A DNA stretch of 64,000 nucleotides from Acinetobacter sp. YWS30-1 (GCF_033558715.1 NZ_CP114606.1:1302001-1366000); one strand, 5' to 3'. Shown: positions 43,388-54,034, numbered from the stretch's first letter. The notes: generated from the letters alone by a model not told the origin. Numbers and translations are program-made.

Positions 43388-45522
43388 GTACTATAATAAA
43401 TTATCAGCCGTGGCTTCAGGCAGTTTTGAATATTGCCAAGCATTATCGGATTGAACCATCTGAGGAACGGATTCGTCTGCAACTGGACTGGAACCAGCAT
43501 CATGACATTGATGAAATGCTCAAGGTTGTCAGCCGTCAGATGGGATTAAATGTCCGCAAAAATAAATTTGATAGCAGTCTGCTAAATCCTTGGCGTTTGC
43601 CCTTATTGGTTGAATTTGATAGCGGAGATGTCGGTGTTATTGAACGTATCGACACACAAGGTAATGTCAGTGTACAACTGAGTGGAGATGCTGGTTTATC
43701 GCAAAGTTTTACCATCGAGCAGTTAGAGGCTGGTGCGAAGCATGTTTATATCCTGCGACCAGAGTCTTCTGTACCGGATGCGCGTGTCGACGAATATATT
43801 AAACCCTTTGAGAAAAACTGGTTCTGGTCAATTGTTCTGAAAGACTGGAAACGCTATATCGATGTGATGTTTGCCTCTTTAATCGCCAATATTCTGGCTT
43901 TGGCAACTATTGTCTTCTCGATGAACGTTTATGACCGTGTCATTCCTTCACAATCGATTCCAACTTTGTGGGTGTTGGCTGGTGGTGTACTGATTGCGGC
44001 CATTTTCGAATTTGTATTGCGGGTATCCCGCATTTATCTTTCAGATATTATTGGTAAACGGGCTGACCTGAAAATATCTGACCGGGTATTTGGTCATTCC
44101 TTAAGAATTAAAAATAGTGAGCGTTCCAAATCGACTGGAACGTTTATTTCACAGATTCGTGAACTCGAAGGTGTGCGTGAACTGGTCACTTCCACTACCG
44201 TGACGGCAATTGCAGATCTGCCATTCTTCTTCCTGTTCCTGGGAATCTTTTGGATTATTGGCGGCAACCTGTTCTGGGTCATGCTACTGGTAGTACCACT
44301 CATGATTCTTCCTGGGATTCTGGCACAGAAAAAACTGGCCAAGTTGGCACAGTTGGGGATGCGTGAATCTGCAATCCGTAATGCCTTATTAGTGGAAGCT
44401 GTACAAGGGATTGAAGATATCAAGCTGTTAAGAGCTGAAACCCGCTTCCAGAACCAATGGAATCACATGAATGAAGTCTCTGCTGATGTCAGCATGCAAC
44501 AACGTAAAATTGTTGGCTTAATGACAGCATGGACCCAAAAAATTCAGGGACTCACCTTTGCCATTGTGGTCTTGGTCGGTGCATTTGCGGTGATGGATGG
44601 TGAGATGACCACGGGTGCTTTAGTTGCCTGTTCGATTTTATCATCACGGATGCTGGCACCTATTTCACAAATCACTGGTGTCTTGGGGCGTTTACAACAA
44701 GCCAAAGTTGCTAAAGGCGGTCTGGATGAATTGATGAAAAAACCGGTGGATCAACCGGACTATTCACATCTGATTCACCGTCCTGTATTGGATGGTCATT
44801 ATGACCTGAGTGGCGTGGTATTCAAATACGGCGATGATGATCCCAAACCGAGTCTGGTCATTCCAAAACTGGAAATTAAGCCAGGTGAAAAAATTGCAAT
44901 TCTGGGCCGTAACGGTGCAGGTAAATCAACGCTGTTACAACTGTTGTCGGGCATGCAAACCCCAGCACAGGGTAAGGTCAAACTGGATGGTATTGATCTG
45001 ACTCTGATCGATCCTTCAGATGTACGCCGTGATATGGGCCTGCTCAATCAGAATTCACAACTCTTTTACGGCAGTATCCGTGAAAACCTGACTTTGGGTG
45101 CACCGCTCGCTACGGATCAACAGATTCTGGAAGCCTTACAAATCACTGGTGCACTTAACTTTGTTCAAGAGAAAAAAGAAGGTCTGGATCATATCATTCT
45201 GGAAGGTGGAGTGGGCTTCTCTGGTGGACAGCGTCAAGCCTTATTACTCGCACGACTCCTGATCCGCCAGCCTAAAATTTTGTTGTTAGATGAGCCAACT
45301 GCAGCGATTGATGATGTTTCAGAAAAGCAGTTAATTGATCATCTGAAAGGGTATCTGTCCCATCGTACACTGGTAGTGGCAACGCATCGTCGCGCCGTAC
45401 TGGAGTTAGTTGACCGTATTCTCGTGGTCAATGATGGCAAAATTGTCATGGATGGTCCACGAGACCAAATATTAAATCAGTCACAGGTAGGAACTAAACG
45501 GGTCGTGGGAGCAAGCGCATGA
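43384..45522 (+). CDS. type I secretion ABC transporter (LapB/HlyB-like)
   Basis: Inner-membrane permease/ATPase of a type I secretion system, 712 aa. Residues 1-125 form a C39-peptidase-like domain that lacks the catalytic Cys, as in RTX-type exporters, where it recognises substrate without cleavage. A six-helix membrane domain follows (about 150-440), then an ATPase with Walker A GRNGAGKST, signature FSGGQRQ and Walker B ILLLDEPTAAIDD. It starts by a 4-bp overlap with the TolC-like gene and ends by a 4-bp overlap with the HlyD-type gene. No large RTX or Bap-type substrate gene is in the window. Confidence 0.93.
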   Translation: MSTIINYQPWLQAVLNIAKHYRIEPSEERIRLQLDWNQHHDIDEMLKVVSRQMGLNVRKNKFDSSLLNPWRLPLLVEFDSGDVGVIERIDTQGNVSVQLSGDAGLSQSFTIEQLEAGAKHVYILRPESSVPDARVDEYIKPFEKNWFWSIVLKDWKRYIDVMFASLIANILALATIVFSMNVYDRVIPSQSIPTLWVLAGGVLIAAIFEFVLRVSRIYLSDIIGKRADLKISDRVFGHSLRIKNSERSKSTGTFISQIRELEGVRELVTSTTVTAIADLPFFFLFLGIFWIIGGNLFWVMLLVVPLMILPGILAQKKLAKLAQLGMRESAIRNALLVEAVQGIEDIKLLRAETRFQNQWNHMNEVSADVSMQQRKIVGLMTAWTQKIQGLTFAIVVLVGAFAVMDGEMTTGALVACSILSSRMLAPISQITGVLGRLQQAKVAKGGLDELMKKPVDQPDYSHLIHRPVLDGHYDLSGVVFKYGDDDPKPSLVIPKLEIKPGEKIAILGRNGAGKSTLLQLLSGMQTPAQGKVKLDGIDLTLIDPSDVRRDMGLLNQNSQLFYGSIRENLTLGAPLATDQQILEALQITGALNFVQEKKEGLDHIILEGGVGFSGGQRQALLLARLLIRQPKILLLDEPTAAIDDVSEKQLIDHLKGYLSHRTLVVATHRRAVLELVDRILVVNDGKIVMDGPRDQILNQSQVGTKRVVGASA

Positions 45523-46706
45523 GTGAACCACAAACATTAACGCGTTCAAACAAAGTGAGCTTTCAGGAACCGCCATTACCGAAATCCAGTTTGATTATCT
45601 GGATTGTGGGCATTGGCTTGTTAATTCTATTGACATGGGCCTGGCTATTTAAACTGGAAGAGGTCTCGACCGGTACGGGTAAAGTCATTCCATCTTCCAA
45701 AGAACAGGTGATTCAGTCTCTGGAGGGCGGCATTCTAACCAAGTTAAATGTTAAAGAAGGCGAGATTGTAGAACGTGGCCAAGTCTTGGCTCAGCTTGAT
45801 CCAACCCGCTTTGAATCAAATGTCGGTGAATCAGAATCCTTACTAATCGCTTCACGTGCGACTTCCGCCCGTTTACGTGCAGAAGTGAGTGGTACGCCAT
45901 TGTCTTTCCCTGAAGAAGTGCTGAAATATCCGAAACTGGTTAAAGAAGAAACCGCACTGTATCAGTCACGTCGTGCCAATCTGGAAGAATCTCTTGCCGG
46001 CTTGCAACAGGCATTGGTACTGGTACAACAGGAACTGGAAATGACCGCGCCATTGGTGGCTAAAGGGGCAGCCAGTGAAGTTGAAGTTTTACGGTTGAAG
46101 CGAGAAGCCAATGACCTGCGTAACCAGATGAATGATATTCGTAACCAGTACTATGTTAAAGCACGGGAAGAACTGTCCAAAGCCAATACTGATGTGGAAA
46201 CTCAGCAACAGGTGGTACGCGGCAAGTCAGATACCTTGAACCGGACCATTTTTAAATCCCCAGTTCGTGGCGTGGTCAAAGAAATTGATGTCATGACTTT
46301 GGGTGGCGTGGTTCCGCAAAATGGCAAGCTGATGACCATCGTGCCTCTGGACGAGAAATTACTTGTTGAAGCCCGAATTTCACCACGTGATATTGCTTTT
46401 ATCCGTCCTGATCAGGAAGCACTGGTGAAGATTACTGCCTATGATTACTCGATTTATGGCGGTCTAAAAGGTAAAGTGACCGTGATTTCGCCAGATACCT
46501 TGCGGGATGAAGTCAAACAGGATCAGTTCTACTATCGTGTGTATATCCGTACCGATAGTGACAAATTGAGAAATGCCGCCGGGCAGGAGTTTAATATCAC
46601 ACCAGGTATGGTGGCCTCTGTTGACATTCGTACCGGCGCAAAAACGGTAATGGACTATCTGATCAAGCCATTCAACAAGGCTAAAGAAGCATTGCGTGAA
46701 CGTTAA
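45519..46706 (+). CDS. HlyD-family membrane-fusion protein of type I secretion
   Basis: Periplasmic adaptor linking the ABC exporter to the outer-membrane channel. One N-terminal transmembrane helix (SLIIWIVGIGLLILLTWAWL) is followed by biotinyl-lipoyl halves (SLEGGILTKLNVKEGEIVERGQVL and SPVRGVVKEIDVMTLGG) around a long coiled-coil hairpin (about residues 110-245) and a C-terminal beta domain. Length is 395 aa. Last gene of the operon. Confidence 0.94.
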   Translation: MSEPQTLTRSNKVSFQEPPLPKSSLIIWIVGIGLLILLTWAWLFKLEEVSTGTGKVIPSSKEQVIQSLEGGILTKLNVKEGEIVERGQVLAQLDPTRFESNVGESESLLIASRATSARLRAEVSGTPLSFPEEVLKYPKLVKEETALYQSRRANLEESLAGLQQALVLVQQELEMTAPLVAKGAASEVEVLRLKREANDLRNQMNDIRNQYYVKAREELSKANTDVETQQQVVRGKSDTLNRTIFKSPVRGVVKEIDVMTLGGVVPQNGKLMTIVPLDEKLLVEARISPRDIAFIRPDQEALVKITAYDYSIYGGLKGKVTVISPDTLRDEVKQDQFYYRVYIRTDSDKLRNAAGQEFNITPGMVASVDIRTGAKTVMDYLIKPFNKAKEALRER

Positions 46707-46738
46707 ATTTAAAAGTAATTAATAAAATTAAATTGAAT

Positions 46739-46766
46739 CAAGCCTCTCGTATAGAGAGGCTTTTTC
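46739..46766 (+). terminator. intrinsic terminator of the type I secretion operon
   Basis: Arms AGCCTCTC and GAGAGGCT around GTATA (46741-46760), then TTTT. Confidence 0.88.
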
Positions 46767-46808
46767 TTTGCCACCTCAAAACAGGTATACTGCACAGGTG
46801 AAATTTGA

Positions 46809-47420
46809 ATGCCTGAAGTTATGCCATTTACCATTGCCAGCCTTGTCAGTTTTGAGGAAGACATCAAAAAAAGCCGATTTCAGGCCTTTGCCACACCTGT
46901 AGAAAATGAGCAGGATGTGAAGGATTTTCTGGAGGTCTATCGTGATCCGACCACCACTCATCAATGCTGGGCCTGGAAAATCGGTCATCATGTACGCTTT
47001 AATGATGATGGTGAGCCATCGGGTACCGCTGGCCGACCGATCCTCGCGACTATTGAAGGCAATGAGCTAACCAATGTACTGGTACTGGTGAATCGCTGGT
47101 ATGGCGGTATTAAATTAGGCACCGGCGGACTGGTCCGTGCCTATGGCGGCTGTGCTGGACAATGTTTGTTATTAGCTGAAAAAATTGAGCTGATTGAAAA
47201 GAAAAAGGTCGAATTTGCTTGCCAGTTTAATGAGTGGGCGATTTTTCAGTATGAGCTGAATCAGCAGCAGATTGATTATCAGGAAGAATATATGGCTGAA
47301 GGTGTACAGGTTCAGGCACAATTTCAGAAACATCAGATTGAACCTTTTGCTCTGAAGATTCAGGATGTTACTCGCGGACGTGAACAATTAAAAATCATAG
47401 AAGAAGCCACAGATGACTGA
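46809..47420 (+). CDS. YigZ/IMPACT-family protein
   Basis: A cytoplasmic protein of 203 aa from the UPF0029/IMPACT family. The hallmark blocks are [16 protein letters not shown] (about residues 64-80) and [25 protein letters not shown]. coli YigZ and yeast Yih1 belong here; a role near translation factors is suggested for relatives, but the bacterial function is not settled. Either Met1 or Met5 could be the start. It overlaps the next gene by 8 bp, so the two are translationally linked. Confidence 0.9.
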   Translation: MPEVMPFTIASLVSFEEDIKKSRFQAFATPVENEQDVKDFLEVYRDPTTTHQCWAWKIGHHVRFNDDGEPSGTAGRPILATIEGNELTNVLVLVNRWYGGIKLGTGGLVRAYGGCAGQCLLLAEKIELIEKKKVEFACQFNEWAIFQYELNQQQIDYQEEYMAEGVQVQAQFQKHQIEPFALKIQDVTRGREQLKIIEEATDD

Positions 47421-48030
47421 ACCAGATCCATTACTGAAATATCGTGAGCAGCATAAACACCGCCTGAATTATATGCCTTGGCTATATTGGTCCTTAAAAC
47501 CCAAGAATCGTGGTTGGGCTGAAGCTTGGCAGAAAGAATATCAGACCTATCTGATGGAGATGGAAACAGTCGAAATTGGCGAAAACTGTTTTATTTCGCC
47601 GTTGGCGCATATCTTTGCTGAGCCGGGTCGTAAAATTAGTATCGGAGATAATACCTTTATTGCGGCAGATTGTACGCTACATGGTCCTTTGGAGATAGGG
47701 AGCGAAGTTGCAATCAATCATCACTGTATTCTGGATGGTGGTCGGGTTGGGATTAAACTGCATGATCAGGTACGCATCGCAGCCTATTGTCATCTTTATG
47801 CCTTTGATCATGGGATGGAACTGGAGCAGGCGATTTATCAGCAGCCAGTCAGGTCCAAAGGGATTGAGATTGGTCGGGATGTCTGGCTAGGTGCCCATGT
47901 CGGCATTAAAGATGGGGTGAAAATTGCCGATCAGGCGATTATAGGGATGAATAGCATGGTCACGAAAGATATTGAAGCGCGTGCAATTGTCGCCGGAAAT
48001 CCGGCAAAATTGATTCGATATCGGGATTAA
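47413..48030 (+). CDS. hexapeptide-repeat (left-handed beta-helix) acyltransferase
   Basis: An acetyltransferase-like protein of 205 residues. Residues about 60-200 carry imperfect [LIV]-G-x4 hexapeptide turns: [36 protein letters not shown] and [19 protein letters not shown], ending [11 protein letters not shown]. It belongs to the maltose/galactoside O-acetyltransferase-like branch. Substrate unknown. Coupled to the YigZ-like gene by overlap. Confidence 0.87.
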   Translation: MTEPDPLLKYREQHKHRLNYMPWLYWSLKPKNRGWAEAWQKEYQTYLMEMETVEIGENCFISPLAHIFAEPGRKISIGDNTFIAADCTLHGPLEIGSEVAINHHCILDGGRVGIKLHDQVRIAAYCHLYAFDHGMELEQAIYQQPVRSKGIEIGRDVWLGAHVGIKDGVKIADQAIIGMNSMVTKDIEARAIVAGNPAKLIRYRD

Positions 48031-48217
48031 AATAGTGAAAGAAGTTCTTGGAAAAAGGATTTATATCAGGTGCTTAATATTCGGTAAAGGCCTTAGAACA
48101 TCACATAAAAGTTAACATATTTCAATTCAAGCCTTACAGATTTCAGTGCACATTTACTAATGCTTGTGCTAAGTTAAAAATAACTAAGAAATTTTTATTA
48201 TAAAAGAGAGGCTGAAC

Positions 48218-49060
48218 ATGAAACGTGTCATTGCCTGCATAGACTCCTCACCATGCACGAACGCACTTGCAGATGCGGCTGCATGGATTGCCAAACAGAC
48301 CGGCCGTGAACTGGTTTTATTACAGGTTCTGGATTATTACCCGGCCAGTTATCATCTTGGGGAAATTAGCGGTGTGATTGGCTTTGAAAGCAATGCCATG
48401 TTGCTTAAAGAGCTGGCTGAGCTGGAGCAAAAGCAAAGTGAAATTGCGCTTAGTTATAGCAATAATCTGCTCCAGCATATTTCGGATCGTATCTTTAAAG
48501 ATTATGGCATCCGCACCACCCATATTCAGGAAAAGGGTGATTTTCTGGAACAAAGTTTTCAGATTCTAAAACCTGATGATATTGCTGTAATCGGACTACT
48601 CGGTGAGCGTTCTGCCGAGAAAAACAAGCCAATCGGCACCAATGTAGAAAACTTTATCCGTGGTGCTAACTGTACAGTGATGACTGTAGGGGAACACTTC
48701 AGACCACCGACACGTTTTATCTTTGCTTATGAATATTCGCCGACTTGTGTGAAGATGATGAAACGCATTGCAGAAAGTGATTTATTAAGACAATTACAAT
48801 GTCATCTGCTTTATATCGGGGATCATGTGGAAATCCTGAATGAGCCTCTGCAATATTTGACAGAAGCAGGACTAGAGGTCGTTCCAGAATACCGCTATGG
48901 AGAAGTAGCTGAAAATATCCTGTCTTATCAGCAGGAACATGGGATTCAGTTAATTGTCTTGGGGGCATTCAGTCACAGCAAGATCCACCAGTTCTTCTTG
49001 GGCAGTATTGCGACAACGATTTTCCGAAATTCTAAAGTGCCATTATTGGTAGCGAAGTAG
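48218..49060 (+). CDS. tandem universal stress protein
   Basis: A 280-residue protein built from two UspA domains. The first begins MKRVIACIDSSPCTNALADA; the second begins PPTRFIFAYEYSPTCVKMMK and ends with LIVLGAFSHSKIHQFFLGSIATTIF, where the G-x2-x9-G-S/T pattern of ATP-binding Usp domains is partly kept. Tandem Usp proteins respond to stress; the specific signal is unknown. AAAGAGAGGC precedes the ATG. Monocistronic. Confidence 0.88.
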   Translation: MKRVIACIDSSPCTNALADAAAWIAKQTGRELVLLQVLDYYPASYHLGEISGVIGFESNAMLLKELAELEQKQSEIALSYSNNLLQHISDRIFKDYGIRTTHIQEKGDFLEQSFQILKPDDIAVIGLLGERSAEKNKPIGTNVENFIRGANCTVMTVGEHFRPPTRFIFAYEYSPTCVKMMKRIAESDLLRQLQCHLLYIGDHVEILNEPLQYLTEAGLEVVPEYRYGEVAENILSYQQEHGIQLIVLGAFSHSKIHQFFLGSIATTIFRNSKVPLLVAK

Positions 49061-49125
49061 AAAGAGGGTGATAAAACCTACAGAAATGTATTTTTTGATA
49101 AATTGTTACAGCTTGAATTAAAAAT

Positions 49126-49166
49126 AACCAGAGTTATCCTCATATATTGTGGATAACTCTGTGGTT
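49126..49166. repeat. inverted repeat carrying two DnaA-box-like 9-mers
   Basis: Arms GAGTTATCC (49131-49139) and GGATAACTC (49151-49159) extend outward to AACCA and TGGTT with one bulged base. TTATCCTCA (49134-49142) is one change from the DnaA consensus TTATCCACA, and TGTGGATAA (49148-49156) is its exact reverse complement. There is no T run. Confidence 0.55.
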
Positions 49167-49230
49167 ACATTCTGTAAGATGATGTTATTTATCGAGAATA
49201 CTTTATTGGCTGATTTTTGTTCTAGTCGTA

Positions 49231-49896
49231 TTATTTGACAATTGCGAGTGCAAAACCATCATGTCCTTTACTGCCAACGGTCTGTAAAGCAGTACAAGAT
49301 AAGATACGTGGATGATTTTCCAGCGCTTTAAACATGTCACGAATGCCTTCAATACTTGGTTTTTTATTGTCCGGATTGATGATATCACCGGCACGAATCA
49401 CATTGTCCAGGAAAATAATGGTACCGGAGTGGGAAAGGTTTAAGCTCAGCTCCAGATATTCAGGATAGCTTTGCTTATCGGCATCAATAAAAATAAAGTC
49501 GAAAGCTTCAGTATCTTCAGGCAGGGCACGAAGCACATCTGCAGCACGGCCACATTTCAGCTCAACTTTCTGTTTTAACTGTGCACGATCAATATTTTCC
49601 TGTCCCATGGCAGCATGCGTATCACGGCCTTCAATGGTTAGAATATAACCGTCTTCAGGGAGGGCACGAGCCAGCCACATGGTGCTATATGCAGCAAAGG
49701 TTCCCAGTTCCAGTATACGTTTGCACTTATTCATCTGAATCAGCATTTGCAGCAGCATGCCCTGATTCGGCGCAACAGCCAGATGATCTGGAAAACCATG
49801 TGCAGCAGTATTTTCAAGAGTCTGATTCAGAATAGGATCTTCAGGAATTAAATGTGAATCAATGTAGCGGTCAATATCTGTCCACATTTGTTGCAT
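49231..49896 (-). CDS. class I SAM-dependent O-methyltransferase
   Basis: A catechol-O-methyltransferase-like enzyme of 221 aa. The SAM-binding motif I is CKRILELGTFAAYSTMWLA (about residues 58-76), with ILTIEGRD as motif II and FDFIFIDADKQSYPEYLEL as the metal/substrate part (Asp, then Asn-Asp-like DNVIRAGDI). The start at 49896 is preferred because AAAGGTGCGAG precedes it; the longer frame (49953) has no binding site. Substrate unknown. Confidence 0.9.
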   Translation of the reverse strand: MQQMWTDIDRYIDSHLIPEDPILNQTLENTAAHGFPDHLAVAPNQGMLLQMLIQMNKCKRILELGTFAAYSTMWLARALPEDGYILTIEGRDTHAAMGQENIDRAQLKQKVELKCGRAADVLRALPEDTEAFDFIFIDADKQSYPEYLELSLNLSHSGTIIFLDNVIRAGDIINPDNKKPSIEGIRDMFKALENHPRILSCTALQTVGSKGHDGFALAIVK

Positions 49897-49984
49897 AGTA
49901 CTCGCACCTTTGTTGTGATGCGTGCATTTTAAACTTTTCCGGGCACAGCGCAATTTATTGTTCTATATTCGCTGGTTTTTTAGG

Positions 49985-50015
49985 CTATACAAAGCCAAAA
50001 GCTGGCTTTGTATAG
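49985..50015. repeat. perfect 13-bp-arm palindrome without U-tract
   Basis: Arms CTATACAAAGCCA (49985-49997) and TGGCTTTGTATAG (50003-50015) around AAAGC. It is 14 bp after the M15 peptidase stop on the minus strand and lacks the T run of an intrinsic terminator. Confidence 0.8.
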
Positions 50016-50028
50016 TAAATGGAATGAC

Positions 50029-50742
50029 TTAGTAATTACACATTGATGAGCGACGGCTTAAATCCGGACCCCAAGTGCGATAACCTTGGGTATCAATATG
50101 GATTTGGCCAGAGGCATATAAACCGAGCCCCATATTCAGGCTTTGTCCATGCTGTAACCAAAACTGGCACAGTTTGAACTTGGTATTTTCAATTGCTGCA
50201 TAATCCTGAGCCTGTGGGTACTCAGGTCCGATCCGAAAATCAATTGCCGAGTTAAACAGGTGACGTGAAGAATTGGCTCCACCGGCACACTGATTTAAAG
50301 GCAGGTCACGATAAACCGAAGTGACTTCAAAATCAGTCAGTACATTGGCAGCAACCAGATATTTGAAGACACGTAAAGTAGGCACCTGATTTGACCAGAG
50401 CTCACGGCTTGGAATCATATATTGCGATCGACCACATTTAGCCCAATCCCGTGCAGTACGCATCAGCTCAAAACTTGGAATAATATTTCCGACCCCTTGC
50501 TGGGCCAAAAAGTTTTCATATTCACGTACAAGAGACAGGTTATTCAGTGCCGATACCCAGTGAGTATAGACATAAGGAACCGGTTTAGGCTGTGGTTTAT
50601 GGTTGTACTGGACTCGTTCTTCTGGGATGTAAATCCTTTTATCTGGAGTTACCTTACCAGACTGTTTTGTGGTGGTAGCACATCCTACAAAGACAAGCGG
50701 GATTATACAAACACTCAATAACCCCTTTATTAAATGCTTCAT
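50029..50742 (-). CDS. peptidase M15-like lipoprotein
   Basis: A predicted outer-membrane-anchored zinc peptidase of the M15A type (D-Ala-D-Ala carboxypeptidase-like). Signal peptide MKHLIKGLLSVCIIPLVFVGC with lipobox VGC (Cys21 counting from this ATG; a TTG three codons upstream is an alternative). The catalytic motifs are SSRHLFNSAIDFRIG (His and Asp ligands, about residues 160-174) and LYASGQIHIDTQGYRTWG (His ligand, near 220). Length 237 aa. Likely acts on peptidoglycan. Confidence 0.87.
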   Translation of the reverse strand: MKHLIKGLLSVCIIPLVFVGCATTTKQSGKVTPDKRIYIPEERVQYNHKPQPKPVPYVYTHWVSALNNLSLVREYENFLAQQGVGNIIPSFELMRTARDWAKCGRSQYMIPSRELWSNQVPTLRVFKYLVAANVLTDFEVTSVYRDLPLNQCAGGANSSRHLFNSAIDFRIGPEYPQAQDYAAIENTKFKLCQFWLQHGQSLNMGLGLYASGQIHIDTQGYRTWGPDLSRRSSMCNY

Positions 50743-50838
50743 TGATAGCAATTCAGATATTTTAAAATAGCGCTATTTTAGTCCACTTTTACGGAGAAAA
50801 TCAGGATAAATTGCAATGAAATGTGTGGATGGGGTATA

Positions 50839-50868
50839 AAAAAGACCAGTCTATGCTGGTCTTTTTTT
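50839..50868 (-). terminator. intrinsic terminator of fdxA
   Basis: Arms AGACCAG (50843-50849) and CTGGTCT (50856-50862), flanked by A and T runs on both sides. Confidence 0.9.
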
Positions 50869-50881
50869 AAGATTTGAAAAA

Positions 50882-51205
50882 TTATTTTTCAAGATATTGT
50901 AATTTATCAGTTTTACCATTCCACTCTTCACGGTCAGCAGGTTGCTCACCAATTTGTGTGATGTTCGGCCATTTTTGAGACAGTTCAGCATTTAGCTCGA
51001 TAAAGACTTCTTGACCTTCCGGTAATTCATCTTCAGAGAAAATTGCATTCGCAGGACATTCAGGCTCACATAACGCGCAGTCGATACACTCGTCCGGGTT
51101 AATCACAAGGAAGTTAGGACCTTCATAGAAACAGTCTACTGGGCAAACTTCAACACAGTCTTGATATTTACATTTAATACAATTTTCAGTGACAACGAAG
51201 GTCAT
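50882..51205 (-). CDS. fdxA: 7Fe-8S ferredoxin
   Basis: A small electron carrier of 107 aa of the Azotobacter FdI type. Cys9, Cys17 and Cys50 fit the 3Fe-4S cluster and Cys21, Cys40, Cys43 and Cys46 the 4Fe-4S cluster; Cys12 and Cys25 are extra. The C-terminal extension after residue 58 ([20 protein letters not shown]) is typical. Monocistronic with its own terminator. Confidence 0.95.
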   Translation of the reverse strand: MTFVVTENCIKCKYQDCVEVCPVDCFYEGPNFLVINPDECIDCALCEPECPANAIFSEDELPEGQEVFIELNAELSQKWPNITQIGEQPADREEWNGKTDKLQYLEK

Positions 51206-51374
51206 GGCGACAGCTACCTAAAAAATATGGTTCTAATGACGAATACCGTATTTTAGGCAAAAATAGAGGGAACAAACAATTCCTTTTATTGATATTTGTT
51301 ATATATAGGGCTGTTAAATTTGAAAAAACTGCGATGATTGGATGAAAGGCTTAGGGAATGAGAATCATCATCAG

Positions 51375-51401
51375 CTAAGCCCTATGCGGGATAGGGCTTA
51401 G
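51375..51401. repeat. 11-bp-arm palindrome after mutS, no U-tract
   Basis: Arms CTAAGCCCTAT (51375-51385) and ATAGGGCTTAG (51391-51401) around GCGGG. It begins 9 bp after the mutS stop on the minus strand and lacks a following T run. Confidence 0.8.
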
Positions 51402-51409
51402 AAGAGATT

Positions 51410-54034
51410 TTAACTTGGCTGTTTCATGAGATCTTTAAGAGCATAAAGTTGCTGTAATGCTTCACGTGGGCTCAGATTGTCGACATCAATGTCTTCTAAT
51501 AATTCAAGCGCTGCTGAAGGCTTTTCAATCTCGATGACTTTTTCGATGATTTCAGGCATCGCAAACAGATCATGCTGCGGACTCTGTGGTTTGGCCTGAT
51601 GCTGCTTTTCCAGAATCTTCAAGCGATGCTGAGCTTCTTTAATTACAGCCGCAGGAATACCTGCCAGTTTAGCCACTTGTAAACCATGACTCTGGCTAGC
51701 TGGGCCATGTTGGACTTTATGCAGCAGAATAAGGTTGCCATTTAGTTCTTTGGCTGTGACATGATAGTTATCAATTCCTGCTTCTTTGTCCAGTTCGGTT
51801 AGCTCAAAATAATGCGTTGCGAACAGACATAGACATTGAATCCGTTTAGTCAGATCCAGCACACAAGCCCAAGCCAGGGACAGCCCGTCATAGGTACTGG
51901 TTCCACGACCCACTTCATCCATCAGGACTAGCGACTGGCTGGTAGCATGATGCAGAATTTGCGAAGTTTCCGTCATTTCCACCATAAAGGTTGATTTGCC
52001 AGTCGACAAATCATCTGCAGAGCCAATCCGGGTAAAGATTCGGTCAATTGGACCCAGTGTTGTCGATTGCGCTGGCACATAACTACCGCAATAAGCCAGT
52101 AGGGCAATCAGGGCAGTCTGGCGCATAAAGGTGGATTTACCACCCATATTTGGACCGGTGATAATGGCCATACGGTGCTGATAATCCAGCTGGGTATCAT
52201 TTGGAGTAAAGGCTGCTTTGCTTAAGGCTTCAACCACAGGATGACGGCCGGCAACGATTTTCACACCAATTTCAGGGCTGAATTTTGGTCGTGCCCAATT
52301 GCGTAAACGTGCCTGATGGGCAAAGTTTGCCAACAGATCGATCTGGGCAATCGCACTGCTCATCATCTGTAGATTGCCAATATCCTGACGCAGTTCATCC
52401 AGCAACATTTCGAATAGCATTTTCTCGCGAGCAAGTGCACGGGATTCGCTAGACAATACTTTATCTTCAAAAGCTTTTAGTTCAGGCGTGATATAACGCT
52501 CAGCATTTTTCAGCGTTTGGCGACGGATATAATGTTCAGGTGCCTGTTCAGCTTGTGCACGAGTCAGTTCGATATAATAACCACTGACACGGTTATAGCC
52601 GATTTTCAGGGTAGGAATGCCACTTTGCTCCCGTTCCTTAATTTCCAGATCAATCAGGAACTGGCCGGCATGATCACGGATTTTACGCAGCTCATCCAGC
52701 TCGCTATCGAAACCTTCTGCAATGACATTGCCATCACGTAGCAGTACCGGCGGATTTTCAACAATAGCTGACATCAGGCGCTGATGCAGGCCATGAAAAT
52801 CGCCCAGTTCTTCATTCAGCTGTTGCAATAATTTCGAATTCTGCTGACTTAACAGCGGTTGTAACGCATGGCGTAAAAATGGAATCTGTGCACAAGCTTG
52901 ACGTAATTGAACCAGATCGCGTGGACGAGCACTACCTAAAGCGATACGGCTGAGTACACGTTCAATATCACTGATTTCTTTTAAGACAAGACGGACTGGC
53001 GATTCATGGAAACCTTCAAGCAATGCCTGTGTCGCATCCAGTCGCTCATCCAGTATCGCAGTATCACGAAGCGGTTGCATCAGGGTGCGGCTAAGCAGAC
53101 GGCCACCCATAGCGGTCTGACAGTCATTGATCAGCTGAAACAATGAAGTGCCATGTTCAAATAAAGGCTCAATCAATTCGAGGTTGCGACGGGTGACTGG
53201 ATCCAGTGCAATAAAGTCTGAACTTTGTTCCAGTTGAATGGTTCGGATATGCGGTAAAGCCGTTTTCTGGGTTTCTTTAGCATAGTGAATCAATGCAGCC
53301 GCAGCAGCTTTGGCCAAAGGCAGATGATCAATTCCGAAACCTGAAAGTGTACTTACTGCAAACTGGTCGCATAAGGTCTTCTGGGCATTGTTCTGGTTGA
53401 AGTCGACATTCGGACGTTTACTGATTGGAACATCTAGTTGTTGTTTTAAGTGTTTTACCAGAGCTTGATCTTGCAGATTTTCATCAATCACAATTTCGCT
53501 TGGCATCAGGCGTGCCAACTCAATGGCTAACTGACTTAAGTCATAATCGATTTGCTGGACTTTAAATAAACCCGCACTCAGGTCGAGAAGTGCAATTCCG
53601 ATTTGTTGGTGTTGAACACACAGAGCAACCAGGTTGGAGGTTTGATGCGCACCTAATAAGGCATCATCAGTTAAAGTCCCGGGAGTGATAATTCGGACGA
53701 CCCCACGTTCAACTGGACCTTTACCAGTCACTTCACCGATCTGCTCGCAGATCACCACCGTTTCGCCTTTTTTTACCAGACGAGCCAGATATCCTTCAGC
53801 AGCATGGAAAGGTACACCGGCCATCGGAATTGGCTGACCATTGGCTTTACCGCGATGGGTCAGGGTAATGCCTAAAATTTTGGCGGCCTTATGGGCATCT
53901 TCAAAGAACAGTTCATAGAAATCACCCATGCGATAGAACATCAATGAGTGTGGATGCTGCATTTTGACCGACATGTATTGCTGCATCATGGGCGTTAAGC
54001 TAGAGAGATCAGCCACAAGTTCTGAACTGGTCAT
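51410..54034 (-). CDS. mutS: DNA mismatch-repair protein MutS
   Basis: Recognises mismatches and, with MutL, starts repair. Residues 14-20 region shows [32 protein letters not shown], containing the mismatch-probing F-x-E motif (RMGDFYELF). The ATPase has Walker [16 protein letters not shown] (about residue 620), VDELSTGKST-like [12 protein letters not shown] and Walker [17 protein letters not shown]. Length 874 aa is typical, ending with the small dimer/tetramer region. Upstream lies IS copy 3, 264 bp from the ATG and transcribed toward mutS. Confidence 0.97.
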   Translation of the reverse strand: MTSSELVADLSSLTPMMQQYMSVKMQHPHSLMFYRMGDFYELFFEDAHKAAKILGITLTHRGKANGQPIPMAGVPFHAAEGYLARLVKKGETVVICEQIGEVTGKGPVERGVVRIITPGTLTDDALLGAHQTSNLVALCVQHQQIGIALLDLSAGLFKVQQIDYDLSQLAIELARLMPSEIVIDENLQDQALVKHLKQQLDVPISKRPNVDFNQNNAQKTLCDQFAVSTLSGFGIDHLPLAKAAAAALIHYAKETQKTALPHIRTIQLEQSSDFIALDPVTRRNLELIEPLFEHGTSLFQLINDCQTAMGGRLLSRTLMQPLRDTAILDERLDATQALLEGFHESPVRLVLKEISDIERVLSRIALGSARPRDLVQLRQACAQIPFLRHALQPLLSQQNSKLLQQLNEELGDFHGLHQRLMSAIVENPPVLLRDGNVIAEGFDSELDELRKIRDHAGQFLIDLEIKEREQSGIPTLKIGYNRVSGYYIELTRAQAEQAPEHYIRRQTLKNAERYITPELKAFEDKVLSSESRALAREKMLFEMLLDELRQDIGNLQMMSSAIAQIDLLANFAHQARLRNWARPKFSPEIGVKIVAGRHPVVEALSKAAFTPNDTQLDYQHRMAIITGPNMGGKSTFMRQTALIALLAYCGSYVPAQSTTLGPIDRIFTRIGSADDLSTGKSTFMVEMTETSQILHHATSQSLVLMDEVGRGTSTYDGLSLAWACVLDLTKRIQCLCLFATHYFELTELDKEAGIDNYHVTAKELNGNLILLHKVQHGPASQSHGLQVAKLAGIPAAVIKEAQHRLKILEKQHQAKPQSPQHDLFAMPEIIEKVIEIEKPSAALELLEDIDVDNLSPREALQQLYALKDLMKQPS

